A stretch of DNA of 64,000 nt, from contig NC_019904.1 of assembly GCF_000325705.1 (NCBI RefSeq), positions 752,001 to 816,000 on the forward strand. The letters are read 5' to 3'. The notes beneath the pieces are model-generated. The model was given only the letters and a program-made list of their open reading frames with translations, was not told the DNA's origin and did not search any database. The position numbers were made by a program, and so were the translations under genes. Within the stretch, counting starts at the first letter, position 1; each line of letters starts with the position of its first letter. Shown here piece by piece: positions 1-8,938 of the stretch. This stretch comes from Echinicola vietnamensis DSM 17526 (GTDB taxonomy: Bacteria > Bacteroidota > Bacteroidia > Cytophagales > Cyclobacteriaceae).

Positions 1-1291
1 TGATGGCTCCCTGCTGGAACCTGCGCTTGCGGATCTTCTTGGCCAGGTTATTCAGCAGGGTCAGTTCTGAATAGAAGTCCCCTTCCTGCTGGTCTATATT
101 TTCTTGGGCTTCCTCATAGGCAAACCTTCTGTCCGAATGGATAATCGTCCGGCCGATCCAATGTTTCAGCACCTGCCCGTCTTCATCCAACTCAAACACA
201 CAGGAAAACGTCAGCTTATCCTCATGGGGCCGAAGCGAGCAAAGTCCATTGCTCAGTCGCTCGGGCAGCATCGGAATGGTCCGATCCACCAGGTAGACAG
301 AAGTGGCCCGGTCATAGGCTTCCTTCTCCAGCGGGGTATTGGGTTTCACATAATGGGTCACGTCGGCAATGTGCACGCCCATTTCGATGTTGCCGTTGGG
401 AAGGCGCTGGTACGAAATCGCATCATCAAAATCCTTGGCATCCGCCGGGTCGATGGTAAACGTGGTCACTCCCCTGAAATCTTTTCTGGACTTGATGTCT
501 GATTTGGATATTTTATCGGAAATGGCTTCTGCCTCTTGTACGATTTCATCTGGATATTCGAAAGGCAACCCAAACTCGGCCATGATGGAATGAATCTCCA
601 CCTCATGCTCGCCTGCCTCGCCGAGCACTTGTAATACCTTGCCGGTAGGGTTCTTGTCTTCGTCCCTCCACTCAGTAATTTTCACCACCACTTTTTGATT
701 GTGCTCCGCGCCGTTTAGGTCTGATTTGCGGATAAAAATGTCATGGTGCATCTTTTTGAAATCGGACACCACAAAGGCAAAGCGCGGTGAGATCTCTACA
801 CGGCCAACAAACTCCTCTCTCGCACGCTTGACGACTTCCAGCACCCTGCCCTCTCTCTTTTGGCCAGCATGCTTTGGTGGATTGACCATCACACGGACCT
901 TGTCATCGTCCAAGGCATTTTTCAAATCGCGTGCCTTCACTAAAATATCCTCTTCTCCTTCTCCTTTTTTATCGGGCACGATAAAGGCAAATCGCGGATT
1001 GACAAAATCCACCGTCCCTTCAATGAAATCAGGGGTTTTGGTAGATGAAAAATGATTTCTGGGATTTTTTGAAACACTGCCGGCCGCCACAAGTTTATGT
1101 AAAACCGGCTCCACACTGCCCTTGGTGATCTTGTCCCGAATGTTCAATTTTCTAATAATCTGTTTTAGCGAATATTCCTCACCATAGTGGCTATCCAAAA
1201 AATGGAGGATCCGTTCGGCAAGCTGGGCAGCATTATTGATTTTATCTGCCTTGCCCTTGCCTTTTCGTTGTTTTCTTGGTCTTTTGCTCAT
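1..1291 (-). CDS. rnr: Ribonuclease R (VacB/RNase II family), C-terminus beyond window
   Basis: This gene encodes a 3'-5' exoribonuclease that degrades structured RNA. It starts at 1291 (ATG, product begins MSKRPRKQRKGKGK) and stays open to the left edge, so about 430 residues are visible and the C-terminal half is missing. A basic tail is followed by an RNase R-type winged helix (about residues 20-70) and two cold-shock-like domains. The RNB catalytic domain then begins near residue 270 with the acidic cluster DPADAKDFDDAI, the magnesium-binding signature of the family. The N-terminal helix domain favours RNase R over RNase II. The gene is monocistronic as far as can be seen. Identification is firm. 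Confidence 0.93.
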   Translation of the reverse strand, partial: MSKRPRKQRKGKGKADKINNAAQLAERILHFLDSHYGEEYSLKQIIRKLNIRDKITKGSVEPVLHKLVAAGSVSKNPRNHFSSTKTPDFIEGTVDFVNPRFAFIVPDKKGEGEEDILVKARDLKNALDDDKVRVMVNPPKHAGQKREGRVLEVVKRAREEFVGRVEISPRFAFVVSDFKKMHHDIFIRKSDLNGAEHNQKVVVKITEWRDEDKNPTGKVLQVLGEAGEHEVEIHSIMAEFGLPFEYPDEIVQEAEAISDKISKSDIKSRKDFRGVTTFTIDPADAKDFDDAISYQRLPNGNIEMGVHIADVTHYVKPNTPLEKEAYDRATSVYLVDRTIPMLPERLSNGLCSLRPHEDKLTFSCVFELDEDGQVLKHWIGRTIIHSDRRFAYEEAQENIDQQEGDFYSELTLLNNLAKKIRKRRFQQGAI

Positions 1292-1497
1292 AAAAATTTT
1301 TTGTTTTCTTTGGCAGGATTTTTCCTGCTTTTAATCTCTTTTTGTACCAAATGTCGTGCTGCTATCGCACCGTTTGGTTAGTTGTTTTTGACCATCTCTA
1401 TAATGACTCTAAAACTAAGGTGATTGTTTTTTTAAAACTTATGGCCATCTGAATGCTATCTGCAAATATAGGTCAATATTACCCACGCCGCTAACTC

Positions 1498-2223
1498 CTA
1501 TGCTCCAGAGCGGATGACTTGGATGTTCATATCTCCCGGAAGTCCCTGATAGGCCAAATAAATCCTCGCCGTCACTTCTACGTCTTTAAGGCAGTAAGTA
1601 GCGATGGCCTCAAGGTTTTTCTCTTTGTAAAAAACCGAATTGACCTCACTGCCATCTATATTGTCCTTCGAGCTTGGAATATCAAAGATAGCGGCCAGCA
1701 GTTCTAATCTGGTGTAATGCTTATAATCCCCAAACTTCCATAACTCCAAGGTATCCAGGTGCCTGATCTCCCAAGGTTTTTTTCCGGCCATTTGGAGTAC
1801 CTCCGGCAAAGGTAGCCTATTGATCAACATTCTCCTGCAAAGATACGGAAAGTCAAACTCTTTGCCGTTGTGGGCACAGAGGGTCCAGTGCTTTTTTTCT
1901 AAGATGGCTCTCAGTTCCAGTAGCGTCTCATGCTCCTCATCGCAGGCGATGGCCTTGGTCCGAAACTGCAGTTGGTCTTGTTCGGGATCATAAAGAAAAT
2001 AACCAATGCCTACGCAGACTACCTTTCCGAACTCAGCATATATACCAGCTTTCTCAAAATATAGTTCCTCAGCGCTTCGATTGTTTTCATTGGACAGCTG
2101 ACCTGATTTTTTGGTCCATTCTTCTTGTACCCTTGATGGCAGTGCATCCAGCTGCTCTGTGAGAGAAGCTGTTTCGATGTCCAAAAATAAAATGTCCTTG
2201 AGATCACTCAAAAAATCTGCCAT
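1498..2223 (-). CDS. PolB-like 3'-5' exonuclease (DnaQ-fold)
   Basis: This 241-residue protein is a predicted nuclease of the DEDD/RNase H-like exonuclease superfamily, of the family often annotated 'predicted PolB exonuclease-like 3'-5' exonuclease'. The Exo I motif is LFLDIETASL near residue 13, with the metal-binding Asp and Glu. Exo II is LCAHNGKEFDFPYL near 115. Exo III lies in YCLKDVEVTARIY near 212. No polymerase domain is attached, so it is a stand-alone exonuclease. It starts 8 bases after the conserved hypothetical gene ending at 2232 and is probably cotranscribed with it. The substrate cannot be told from sequence. Confidence 0.8.
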   Translation of the reverse strand: MADFLSDLKDILFLDIETASLTEQLDALPSRVQEEWTKKSGQLSNENNRSAEELYFEKAGIYAEFGKVVCVGIGYFLYDPEQDQLQFRTKAIACDEEHETLLELRAILEKKHWTLCAHNGKEFDFPYLCRRMLINRLPLPEVLQMAGKKPWEIRHLDTLELWKFGDYKHYTRLELLAAIFDIPSSKDNIDGSEVNSVFYKEKNLEAIATYCLKDVEVTARIYLAYQGLPGDMNIQVIRSGA

Positions 2224-2231
2224 AATCCAAA

Positions 2232-2633
2232 TCAGGGATGTAAAACGCCTTCCAGATCAAGGGCTGGAATGTGCTGAACGTTCTTCTCGTCCATACTGCC
2301 CTCCACGAAGACAAATTTCTTATCAAATATCTGATCCAATATATAATAACTTACCCAGAATTCATTGTTCAGCGCAAACAATTTAGGATCAATGGGTTCG
2401 ATCTTTGCGATACTTTCCGATCCCAGCTCTTCGATCATATGCCGTAGTGTTGAGGTTTTGGTTTCCTCCCCATTGATCAACCCGTATCCTTTGGAGGTCA
2501 CCATGAGATTTTTGAGCTCGATCATATTGTGGTTGATGATATACACGCCCCACTCGGTATTACCATTCACTTTTTCTCTGGCGATGGCCAGCTTTACGCC
2601 CGTTACCGGGTGAAAATCTATATCCTTTTTCAT
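2232..2633 (-). CDS. Conserved hypothetical protein, 133 aa
   Basis: This is a small acidic cytoplasmic protein with no signal peptide or membrane segment. I recognise the type as a short conserved protein of Bacteroidota, but no function is known to me. It has alternating beta-like stretches (WGVYIINHNMIELKNLMVTS, then VSYYILDQIFDKKFVFVEGS), suggesting a compact alpha/beta fold. It lies between lipB (51 bases away) and the exonuclease (8 bases away) on the same strand, so the three genes may form one transcript ordered lipB, this gene, exonuclease. Homologues have sometimes been mislabelled as a phenylalanyl-tRNA synthetase subunit; nothing in the sequence supports that. Confidence 0.75.
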   Translation of the reverse strand: MKKDIDFHPVTGVKLAIAREKVNGNTEWGVYIINHNMIELKNLMVTSKGYGLINGEETKTSTLRHMIEELGSESIAKIEPIDPKLFALNNEFWVSYYILDQIFDKKFVFVEGSMDEKNVQHIPALDLEGVLHP

Positions 2634-2683
2634 ACTAATACTAAACCATTAAAACTTTACTGCTTTATTAAAGTCTCATCCCT

Positions 2684-3442
2684 TCACTCTTCCCACTCCA
2701 TTTCAAATAAATCGGCCAGGTGCTGCTTTACCTTTTCTTTCACTTCCAATTCATCCACCGGCCTTCCCAGCTCCAAATGCAGGGAGGTCACGGCTTTATC
2801 CGCGATGCCACAGGGAACAATATTACCAAAATAGGATAGGTCGGCATTGACATTAAAGGCAAAGCCGTGCATGGTCACCCACCTGCTGGATTTTACGCCC
2901 AGCGCACAGATCTTGCGAGGATTCATACGCTTTTCATGGTCCAGCCATACTCCGGTAAGGCCTTCGATCCTGCCTGCTGCCACGCCATAATCGGCCAAGG
3001 TAAGGATAATCGCCTCCTCCAAAAGACGAAGGTATTTGTGGATGTCGGTGAAGAAATTATCCAAATCCAACAGTGGATAGCCGACCAACTGCCCCGGCCC
3101 ATGATAGGTAATGTCCCCTCCTCTGTTGATCTTGTAAAATCTCGCCTGCTTTTCGGCCAATTGGGCCTCGTCAAGGAGCAAATGCGTCAACTCCCCGCTT
3201 TTGCCCAAGGTATACACATGCGGATGCTCCACAAACAGCAGGTAATTGGTCGTGGTCACTTGATCGGACGGAGCTTTCTTTCGATTTTCGATCTTCGTGG
3301 CCACAATATCAGCAAAAAGCGACTCCTGATAATCCCAGGTTTCTTTATAGTCCTTTTTGCCTAAGTCGATAAATTTTACTTTTTTATTGATGAAATGATT
3401 CACAACGTATTCCTTCCAATGATTTATGGTGATCAACACCAT
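2684..3442 (-). CDS. lipB: Octanoyl-[acyl-carrier-protein]:protein N-octanoyltransferase
   Basis: LipB transfers octanoyl groups from acyl carrier protein to lipoyl domains of 2-oxoacid dehydrogenases and the glycine cleavage H protein, the first step of lipoate synthesis. The family signature RGGDITYHGPGQLVGYP is at residues 107-123. The catalytic pair is visible as Lys184 (LGVKSSRW) and Cys211 (IVPCGIAD). The chain of 252 residues is slightly longer than usual. The first about 14 residues (MVLITINHWKEYVV) are not typical, so translation may start at the in-frame GTG giving VNHFINKKVKFIDLG. Function is certain; the start is not. Confidence 0.93.
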   Translation of the reverse strand: MVLITINHWKEYVVNHFINKKVKFIDLGKKDYKETWDYQESLFADIVATKIENRKKAPSDQVTTTNYLLFVEHPHVYTLGKSGELTHLLLDEAQLAEKQARFYKINRGGDITYHGPGQLVGYPLLDLDNFFTDIHKYLRLLEEAIILTLADYGVAAGRIEGLTGVWLDHEKRMNPRKICALGVKSSRWVTMHGFAFNVNADLSYFGNIVPCGIADKAVTSLHLELGRPVDELEVKEKVKQHLADLFEMEWEE

Positions 3443-3532
3443 TTTTTGACGATGGGTTCTATTTTTTGGCCATCCATCCCTAGTGAGCAGGAGGCCAATG
3501 CTTAACGTTTGACAAAATTAATAAAAAATACC

Positions 3533-3889
3533 ATGGCACAGCACAATACCTTAGGAAGCGATGCAGAAGCATTCGCCGCTGATTTTCTGACCACCAAGCA
3601 TTATACGCTTCTGGAAAAGAACTACCGTCATAAGCACGCTGAAATTGACCTGATCATGGAGCATCGTGGACTGATGGTTTTTGTCGAAGTGAAGTTTAGG
3701 AGCGGTACAGGGTTTGGTTATGCAGAGGAGTTTGTCGATTATAAAAAACGTCAATTGATCATCAGGGCTGCCGATCACTATATCCATGAAAAAGACTGGC
3801 ATAAAGACATCCGGTTTGACATTGTCGGTGTCTATAAAGACAAAGAGGGAACCATTCGGTTTAAGCATTTTGAGGATGCTTTTTATTAG
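3533..3889 (+). CDS. YraN family (UPF0102) endonuclease-fold protein
   Basis: This 118-residue protein has the restriction-endonuclease-like fold of the YraN/UPF0102 family, which is widespread but of poorly defined function. The conserved core is visible: GSDAEAFAADFL at the start, then AEIDLIMEHRG (Glu37, Asp39) and FVEVKFR (Glu52, Lys54), matching the E-x-D and E-x-K metal-site pattern. I chose the ATG at 3533 (MAQHNTLG) because it matches the family N-terminus; a TTG at 3509 would add eight residues that do not look conserved. It is divergent from lipB, with a short shared promoter region. Confidence 0.85.
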   Translation: MAQHNTLGSDAEAFAADFLTTKHYTLLEKNYRHKHAEIDLIMEHRGLMVFVEVKFRSGTGFGYAEEFVDYKKRQLIIRAADHYIHEKDWHKDIRFDIVGVYKDKEGTIRFKHFEDAFY

Positions 3890-3999
3890 GACCATCGGCA
3901 TGACGCCCTTTCCCGCGCGTAAGCTGTTCGTGGCTTGAAATCAGGAACATTTGCAATCGGGAACTTAGGACACCCTTTGCCTTACAAAACCCAAGCCCC

Positions 4000-4854
4000 T
4001 CAACGTCCAGCCTGATAGATCAGCTGGCCATCCGCATTCCATTCCGCTTTGATATAAGGCCTGAAATTCCTGGTGAAAGGCTCTTCCTGATATTGGATTT
4101 CCCGCTTTCGTATGGTCTTGCCACCATCCGTATTCCAATACTCTGTCCAAAGCCCCACTTTCTCTCCATAATGGTATTCTCCCATGACGGCCAACTGTCC
4201 ATTTTCATAAAAATGGTAAAAGTTTCCTTCTTTAAGGTCATACTCTACCGGAATCACCTTTTCGATCTGCTGCTCGCCCTTATTGTAATAGGTCACCCTG
4301 GAATCTTTGGGCCATCCTTCATAGTAATTGGCCTTGTTTAGCAGAATGTTTTTTTGGTCAAAGGTCATCCAGCGTTCATGCTTGGTGCCAAAGTAAAACA
4401 TCCCTTTCTCCACCACGGCATCATCAATACGCCTCTCATAGGGTCCATGCAGGAGGTACCCCTTTTCCGGATCAAAGCCTTTGGTTCGGATCACATTGTC
4501 CTTGGTGTCCAGCCAGTAAACATCACGCACATACGGGTTGACCTGCCTGTTACGGGCGGTATAATGGAAAAGCTGGTATTGGGTTTTCCCCCTGGCATCC
4601 ACCCGGATAAAGTCTTTTCGGGTCCGTTCGCCATAATAGATATTCTTCTTCCGCTTTTTTCGTTTCTTCTTTTTTTCTTCCTTTCGCTTTTCATCGTCAA
4701 ATAAAAGGATCGGTGCCGTGGTAGGCAACAAAGTGCCCTCGACGATCCCTGAAGAATCTGCTTCGGGCGATGCAGAAGACAAGGAGTCAAAACGCTGTGC
4801 CTGGGCCACGCTGACGTTGACCAGTACAAGAAGTAGAATGAGGTATTTTTTCAT
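4000..4854 (-). CDS. Secreted YwqK/MORN-like repeat protein
   Basis: An exported protein of 284 residues with a clear signal peptide (MKKYLILLLVLVNVSVAQAQ, cleavage after AQA). After a lysine-rich stretch (about residues 55-72), the C-terminal half has MORN-variant repeats of the type seen in YwqK-like proteins: GNFYHFYENGQLAVMGEY, GEKVGLWTEYWN and a final WNADGQLIYQAG. Such repeats form beta-hairpin ladders; databases often call them 'toxin-antitoxin system YwqK family antitoxin', but no toxin partner lies here. I place the start at 4854 rather than 4863 because the signal peptide then begins MKK. It lies alone, convergent with the YraN gene. Confidence 0.65.
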   Translation of the reverse strand: MKKYLILLLVLVNVSVAQAQRFDSLSSASPEADSSGIVEGTLLPTTAPILLFDDEKRKEEKKKKRKKRKKNIYYGERTRKDFIRVDARGKTQYQLFHYTARNRQVNPYVRDVYWLDTKDNVIRTKGFDPEKGYLLHGPYERRIDDAVVEKGMFYFGTKHERWMTFDQKNILLNKANYYEGWPKDSRVTYYNKGEQQIEKVIPVEYDLKEGNFYHFYENGQLAVMGEYHYGEKVGLWTEYWNTDGGKTIRKREIQYQEEPFTRNFRPYIKAEWNADGQLIYQAGR

Positions 4855-4959
4855 GCCAAGCATAGGCGATACACTGCACTATTTTTATGGGTAACGTTCT
4901 AATTGGAAGATTCTATGCTCTAAATAAAAGAAAGGTTTAGAATTAACAAGCATAATCCT

Positions 4960-4967
4960 TAATTTTG
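4960..4967 (+). promoter_or_regulatory. Bacteroidota-type -7 box for the aminotransferase gene
   Basis: TAATTTTG matches the TAnnTTTG -7 consensus of the Bacteroidota primary sigma factor. It lies 103 bases before the ATG at 5070, implying a leader of roughly 95 bases. No clear TTG is seen at the usual -33 spacing. Confidence 0.4.
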
Positions 4968-5069
4968 CCCAATTATTAAAACGTCGGGAATCGTATCGAT
5001 TTCATCTTGGGCGGAAAATAAAATTAAAGGTAACAATAAACTGACCATATAAAAACAATTATAAAGCAA

Positions 5070-6272
5070 ATGAGCAGTATTTTATCAGACCGTATTAACA
5101 ATATGGAAGAGTCAGCTACGCTGGCAATGGCCAAAAAAGCAAGAGAGCTGAAAGGCCAGGGAATCGACATCATCAGTTTGAGTCTTGGAGAGCCTGATTT
5201 CAAGACGCCTCAGCACATCCAAGATGCGGCCAAGGCTGCCATTGACGAGGGAAAGTATTTCTCTTATTCTCCTGTAGCGGGCTATCAAGACCTGAGAGAA
5301 GCCATTGCCCAGAAGCTGCAGACACAAAATAAAATCAATGAAGCCAAGGCAGAGAACATCGTCCTTTCCACAGGAGCGAAACATTCCATCGCCAATATCT
5401 TCATGTGCCTGCTGAATGAAGGGGACGAAGTAGTCATCTTCTCTCCATACTGGGTGAGCTATGCTGAAATCATCAAACTAGCAGGCGGTGTACCGGTACT
5501 GATCGAAGGCACCCTTGAAAACAACTTCAAAGCTTCTGCAGCCCAATTGGAGGAAGCCATCACCTCCAAAACCAAAGCGGTGATCTATTCTTCTCCATGC
5601 AATCCTACCGGATCTGTATTCAGCAAAGAAGAACTGGAAGCCATCGCAGAGGTAATAAAAAAACACCAGGACATCTATGTCGTGGCAGATGAAATCTACG
5701 AATTGATCAATTATACAGGACAGCATGCCAGCATGGCTGCACTGCCAGGGATGTTTGACAGGACCATTACTGTCAATGGTTTCTCCAAAGGATATGCCAT
5801 GACCGGCTGGAGAGTGGGCTATATCTGTGCGCCACTGTTTATTGCCAAGGCTTGTGAAAAAATCCAGGGACAGTTCACTTCTGGTGGCACGGGCATCGCT
5901 CAGCGAGCGGCTTTGGCTGCCATTACCGGTGACCAAACGCCTTCCGTGGAAATGGAGAAAGCCTATAAAAAACGAAGGGAACTGGTCTTGGAACTGCTCA
6001 GGGATATCCCCGGCATCAAAACCCATGTACCCGAAGGAGCATTCTACTTCTTCCCGGATGTAACGGCCTTCTTTGGCAAATCTGCCGGTGAGGTGAAAGT
6101 CAACAATGCTGACGATTTCTGCCTTTACATCTTGAACACTGCCCACGTCTCTGTGGTGACCGGCGCAGCGTTCGGTGCCCCTAACTGCGTAAGGCTTTCT
6201 TACGCCGCCTCTGAAGCGGAACTCAAGGAAGCCCTGAAGCGCATTAAAGAAGCAGTAGCCAAACTTAGCTAA
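5070..6272 (+). CDS. PLP-dependent class I aminotransferase (aspartate aminotransferase type)
   Basis: This fold-type I enzyme of 400 residues most resembles the bacterial Ib subgroup of aspartate aminotransferases, which move the amino group of aspartate to 2-oxoglutarate; some members also act on prephenate. Signatures: SLGEPDFKTP (39-47), Asn178 in SSPCNPTGS, Asp207 in VADEIYE, the Schiff-base lysine Lys240 in NGFSKGYAMTGWRVGY, and the C-terminal substrate Arg in NCVRLSYA. It is followed within 14 bases by a short palindromic repeat whose T-run could end its transcript. The exact substrate cannot be fixed from sequence, so I give no symbol. Confidence 0.9.
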   Translation: MSSILSDRINNMEESATLAMAKKARELKGQGIDIISLSLGEPDFKTPQHIQDAAKAAIDEGKYFSYSPVAGYQDLREAIAQKLQTQNKINEAKAENIVLSTGAKHSIANIFMCLLNEGDEVVIFSPYWVSYAEIIKLAGGVPVLIEGTLENNFKASAAQLEEAITSKTKAVIYSSPCNPTGSVFSKEELEAIAEVIKKHQDIYVVADEIYELINYTGQHASMAALPGMFDRTITVNGFSKGYAMTGWRVGYICAPLFIAKACEKIQGQFTSGGTGIAQRAALAAITGDQTPSVEMEKAYKKRRELVLELLRDIPGIKTHVPEGAFYFFPDVTAFFGKSAGEVKVNNADDFCLYILNTAHVSVVTGAAFGAPNCVRLSYAASEAELKEALKRIKEAVAKLS

Positions 6273-6285
6273 TAAAAAGTTAATC

Positions 6286-6390
6286 CGAGGCTGTCTCATA
6301 ATTAGGCAATCCTTCCCCGATAGCGATCGGGGAAGGATTCTTCCGATATTCATCGGAATCGCCATGACGAGGACTTATGAGACAGCCTCG
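6286..6390. repeat. MITE-like palindromic repeat, copy a (family P)
   Basis: A 105-base element bounded by perfect 16-base inverted repeats, CGAGGCTGTCTCATAA at 6286-6301 and its complement at 6375-6390. It contains inner hairpins (GATAGCGATCGGGG, and TTCCGATATTCATCGGAA). It belongs to the same family as 10675-10814 and the copy split by the IS110 element at 38173-39617. The right end runs into seven T residues, so it probably also terminates transcription of the aminotransferase gene. Confidence 0.75.
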
Positions 6391-6437
6391 TTTTTTTACC
6401 GGTATGAGTCCATCATTTTTTGTAACTTGCCGCCATT

Positions 6438-7148
6438 ATGGCCAAAGCACTTGTAATTACCCCTGTCAAAAACTCGATTGAGACCACATTGGAAACGGCT
6501 GCAGCCATCCAGGCTTCTACTGTTCCGGTCACCCATAAGATCTTCAACGATTTTAGCAGCCCCGAAACCAAAGCCTTGCTGGACCAAAATGCTCCCAAGA
6601 TAGGCTATGAGTTGGTGCACTTGGAGGAAATCACAGACACCCCTTCACCCAATTACAAGCTGGTGCTGCAAATGGCCCAAAAAGAAGCAGTAGCAATGCA
6701 ACTCCCCCTGCTGGTGGTAGAATCGGATGTAACGGTGGAAAAAGACACCATCGAAAAAATGCTGCAGTTCCTGCAAGATCATGAAAACACAGGTTTGGTA
6801 GGTGCCATTACGGTAGGCTATGACCAGAAAGTCAATTTCCCTTACCTTAAATTCAAGGACGTCAAGGATGCGGTCATCGATACCAAGAGGAGTTTGAGCT
6901 TTTGCTGCACCCTGTTCAGTCCAGCGTTTCTGGCCGCATACGACTTTATGCAGCTCGACGAGTCAAAAGACTGGTACGACACCTTTATCTCCAAAAAGGC
7001 CATCGAGATGGGATATCAAAATTACGTCATGATGGATGCACCTGTCCTCCACAAGCCCCACGGCAGTCGCCCTTGGAAACAGCTGAAATACAAAAACCCG
7101 TTAAAATACTACTTCCTGAAGTTTTGGAAGGGAATGGATAAGATTTAG
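6438..7148 (+). CDS. Glycosyltransferase-like protein (GT-A fold)
   Basis: A 236-residue cytoplasmic protein resembling a small family 2 glycosyltransferase. ALVITPVKNSIETT at the N-terminus is the usual first beta strand with nucleotide-sugar contacts. LPLLVVESDVTVEKDTI (near residues 93-109) stands where the DXD-type region is expected, though the motif reads ESDV rather than DXD. The C-terminus is basic and aromatic (KNPLKYYFLKFWKG). It converges with and overlaps by 4 bases the second glycosyltransferase on the other strand. The sugar substrate is unknown; the assignment rests on overall pattern. Confidence 0.65.
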   Translation: MAKALVITPVKNSIETTLETAAAIQASTVPVTHKIFNDFSSPETKALLDQNAPKIGYELVHLEEITDTPSPNYKLVLQMAQKEAVAMQLPLLVVESDVTVEKDTIEKMLQFLQDHENTGLVGAITVGYDQKVNFPYLKFKDVKDAVIDTKRSLSFCCTLFSPAFLAAYDFMQLDESKDWYDTFISKKAIEMGYQNYVMMDAPVLHKPHGSRPWKQLKYKNPLKYYFLKFWKGMDKI

Positions 7149-7957
7149 AATAGGCCCAGCCATTTTAGCATGGTGTTATAGGGTTTTGACCAAGATCTCC
7201 TAAACCGTAATGGTCCATTGAGCTCTCGCGCAAAAAATGCTGCATGCTTGGAATTCATAAAAGCAATTCGCTCCCTTTTTATGGCAGCACTTGAAGTCTT
7301 TTTCCGTTTGCTGTTTGGTGTGAGCCGATAGTAAAACCCGATAAAAGGCAGCTGCACCACTTCACCTCCATCTTTCAACATTTTGATCCAGAACTCCCAG
7401 TCTTCCCTTCCCATGTAACGCATTTCGACCGAATACTTACCAGCCTTTAACCAATCCACTTTCCGGAACAAAGCTGAACAAAAAATCATATTGTCCAACG
7501 CCAATTGATGTCTACTGAAGGGCTTTAGGTTCCAGCTTTTTTCCCCAGAATCATCAAACTTCACCCCTTTACTGTACACCACTTTTACCGAAGGCTGGGA
7601 CTTCAATACTTCTACCGCTGCCGCTATGTAATCACTTGAAATAAGATCATCTCCATCTAGCGGAAGGATAATACTTCCATTGGAAGCCTCAATTCCTGTG
7701 TTTCTGGCCTTGGAGACCCCTCCGTTATCTTGATCAATCACCCTAACCTCAGGAAACTCTTCCGCTAACGCCCTTGCCAACTGAAGGGAATCATCCTTAG
7801 ATCCATCATTCACGATAATTACTTCTAATGGTCTGTAGGTAGATTCAAGCACTGAAAGAACCGTCTCTCGGAGGTAAATTCCTTGATTGTAACATGGAAC
7901 GACTACACTTACCAGATTTTTCTGTTCCGAAGGCTGCATTGGTAATGGGTTTTGCAA
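7145..7957 (-). CDS. Family 2 glycosyltransferase
   Basis: A 270-residue inverting glycosyltransferase of GT-A fold. The N-terminal strand VSVVVPCYNQGIYLRET, the VIIVNDGSKDDS motif that contacts the nucleotide, DNGGVSKARNTGI, and the metal-binding LPLDGDDL motif (near residue 97) are all present and in order. No membrane segment is visible, so it is a soluble or peripherally bound enzyme acting in surface-glycan synthesis. There is no polysaccharide cluster around it, only the convergent glycosyltransferase-like gene that overlaps its 3' end by 4 bases. The acceptor is unknown. Confidence 0.88.
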   Translation of the reverse strand: MQNPLPMQPSEQKNLVSVVVPCYNQGIYLRETVLSVLESTYRPLEVIIVNDGSKDDSLQLARALAEEFPEVRVIDQDNGGVSKARNTGIEASNGSIILPLDGDDLISSDYIAAAVEVLKSQPSVKVVYSKGVKFDDSGEKSWNLKPFSRHQLALDNMIFCSALFRKVDWLKAGKYSVEMRYMGREDWEFWIKMLKDGGEVVQLPFIGFYYRLTPNSKRKKTSSAAIKRERIAFMNSKHAAFFARELNGPLRFRRSWSKPYNTMLKWLGLF

Positions 7958-8470
7958 AGTTCATTTCAAAAATCAAATATAAAAACTAATTCAATTCTCC
8001 ACCTACATTACCTGACTTATCATTAGATATTATGTTCTCGTAACAAAAAGCCCTTCTTTTACGACACCCCTAGCTGAAAAGAAACGTTACTGATGCAGTT
8101 TGCACATCCCATCTTTTAAAATTCATCATAATGATTTACCATGTCAATTGACATTATCTAAATGCAGATCACATTTATTTTTTTGAATCATAAAAACATA
8201 ATACAACATTGAGATTCGGGAGATGAACCTATAATCGCTTTTAAAGAAGCATTTTTATTAAAATAGCCCACACCAAAACAGATTATACCTACCTAGCAAA
8301 AATCAACAGAACTTTCATAAACAACTTACGTTAATCACAACCTACTAATTATAGGTCTATACATCTATTTTTATTTAAAAATTACTTAATAAAAGCTCAT
8401 TTTGTCATTATTCCAGTAATAAACCCGATATTTTATAGAAAGATATTTTGCATTGTATTGAAAAAAATTA
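7958..8470. other. AT-rich intergenic stretch, nothing recognised
   Basis: About 510 bases of AT-rich sequence with no convincing reading frame, RNA gene or repeat. It contains several short A/T runs. It precedes the promoter-like site at 8472. Confidence 0.5.
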
Positions 8471-8471
8471 C

Positions 8472-8640
8472 TACATTTGTCTCGGGTGATTAAGCAACTT
8501 TTTCTACTACCGACTTTTAGTGTGTGTAATTGAGTTGGAGGTTATTTTAAAAATTACTTTTTACAAGCCTCCATTTATTAGATTCTTAGATAAAAATTTA
8601 AATGCTGCTCTTTTATAAATAAGGGTGGCATTTTTGTTTA
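8472..8640 (+). ncRNA. Candidate small RNA bracketed by promoter and terminator
   Basis: TACATTTG at 8472-8479 is a good Bacteroidota -7 box, with TTG triplets 16 and 21 bases upstream. A transcript from about 8485 would contain a GGAGG...CCTCC hairpin (about 8546-8572). It would end at the imperfect hairpin AATGC...GCATT at 8601-8632, followed by TTTTTGTTT. No reading frame of useful length lies between. The RNA would be about 150 bases. I do not recognise it as tmRNA, 6S, SRP or RNase P RNA. The support is architecture only. Confidence 0.35.
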
Positions 8641-8938
8641 CCAAGGGCATCTAGGGATCATTTTCCCTCCTCAAGAGCTCCCGCTTTACCCCGCCTAAAA
8701 GCTGCTCAAGCTCCTGATATAGCGCTTGAAATGCCGCAAGATCTCGGGCTCAGCCAAATGGAATCTCTTAAAAAATTCAACTATAAGTAGTAATATATAC
8801 CACAATTCCCCTTTGCAAACGCTTACAAAAATAACACGTCACATTAACCAAAAGATTGTAGTATTTACGTACATATAATCACGCAAGTAGCTAAGCTCCT
8901 GAATATTAACATAAACTTAAAATTAAAAAACACCTGAA
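8641..8938. other. Gene-poor stretch with a possible coding remnant on the minus strand
   Basis: On the minus strand, about 8700-8845 is open for some 45 codons and ends in a compositionally protein-like tail (FKRFHLAEPEILRHFKRYI). It has no start codon. It may be the end of a decayed gene; I cannot name it. Confidence 0.2.

Noticed and set aside
5478..6365. 295-residue minus-strand frame opposite the aminotransferase
   Set aside because: It is fully antisense to a well-supported gene and has no protein-like motifs.
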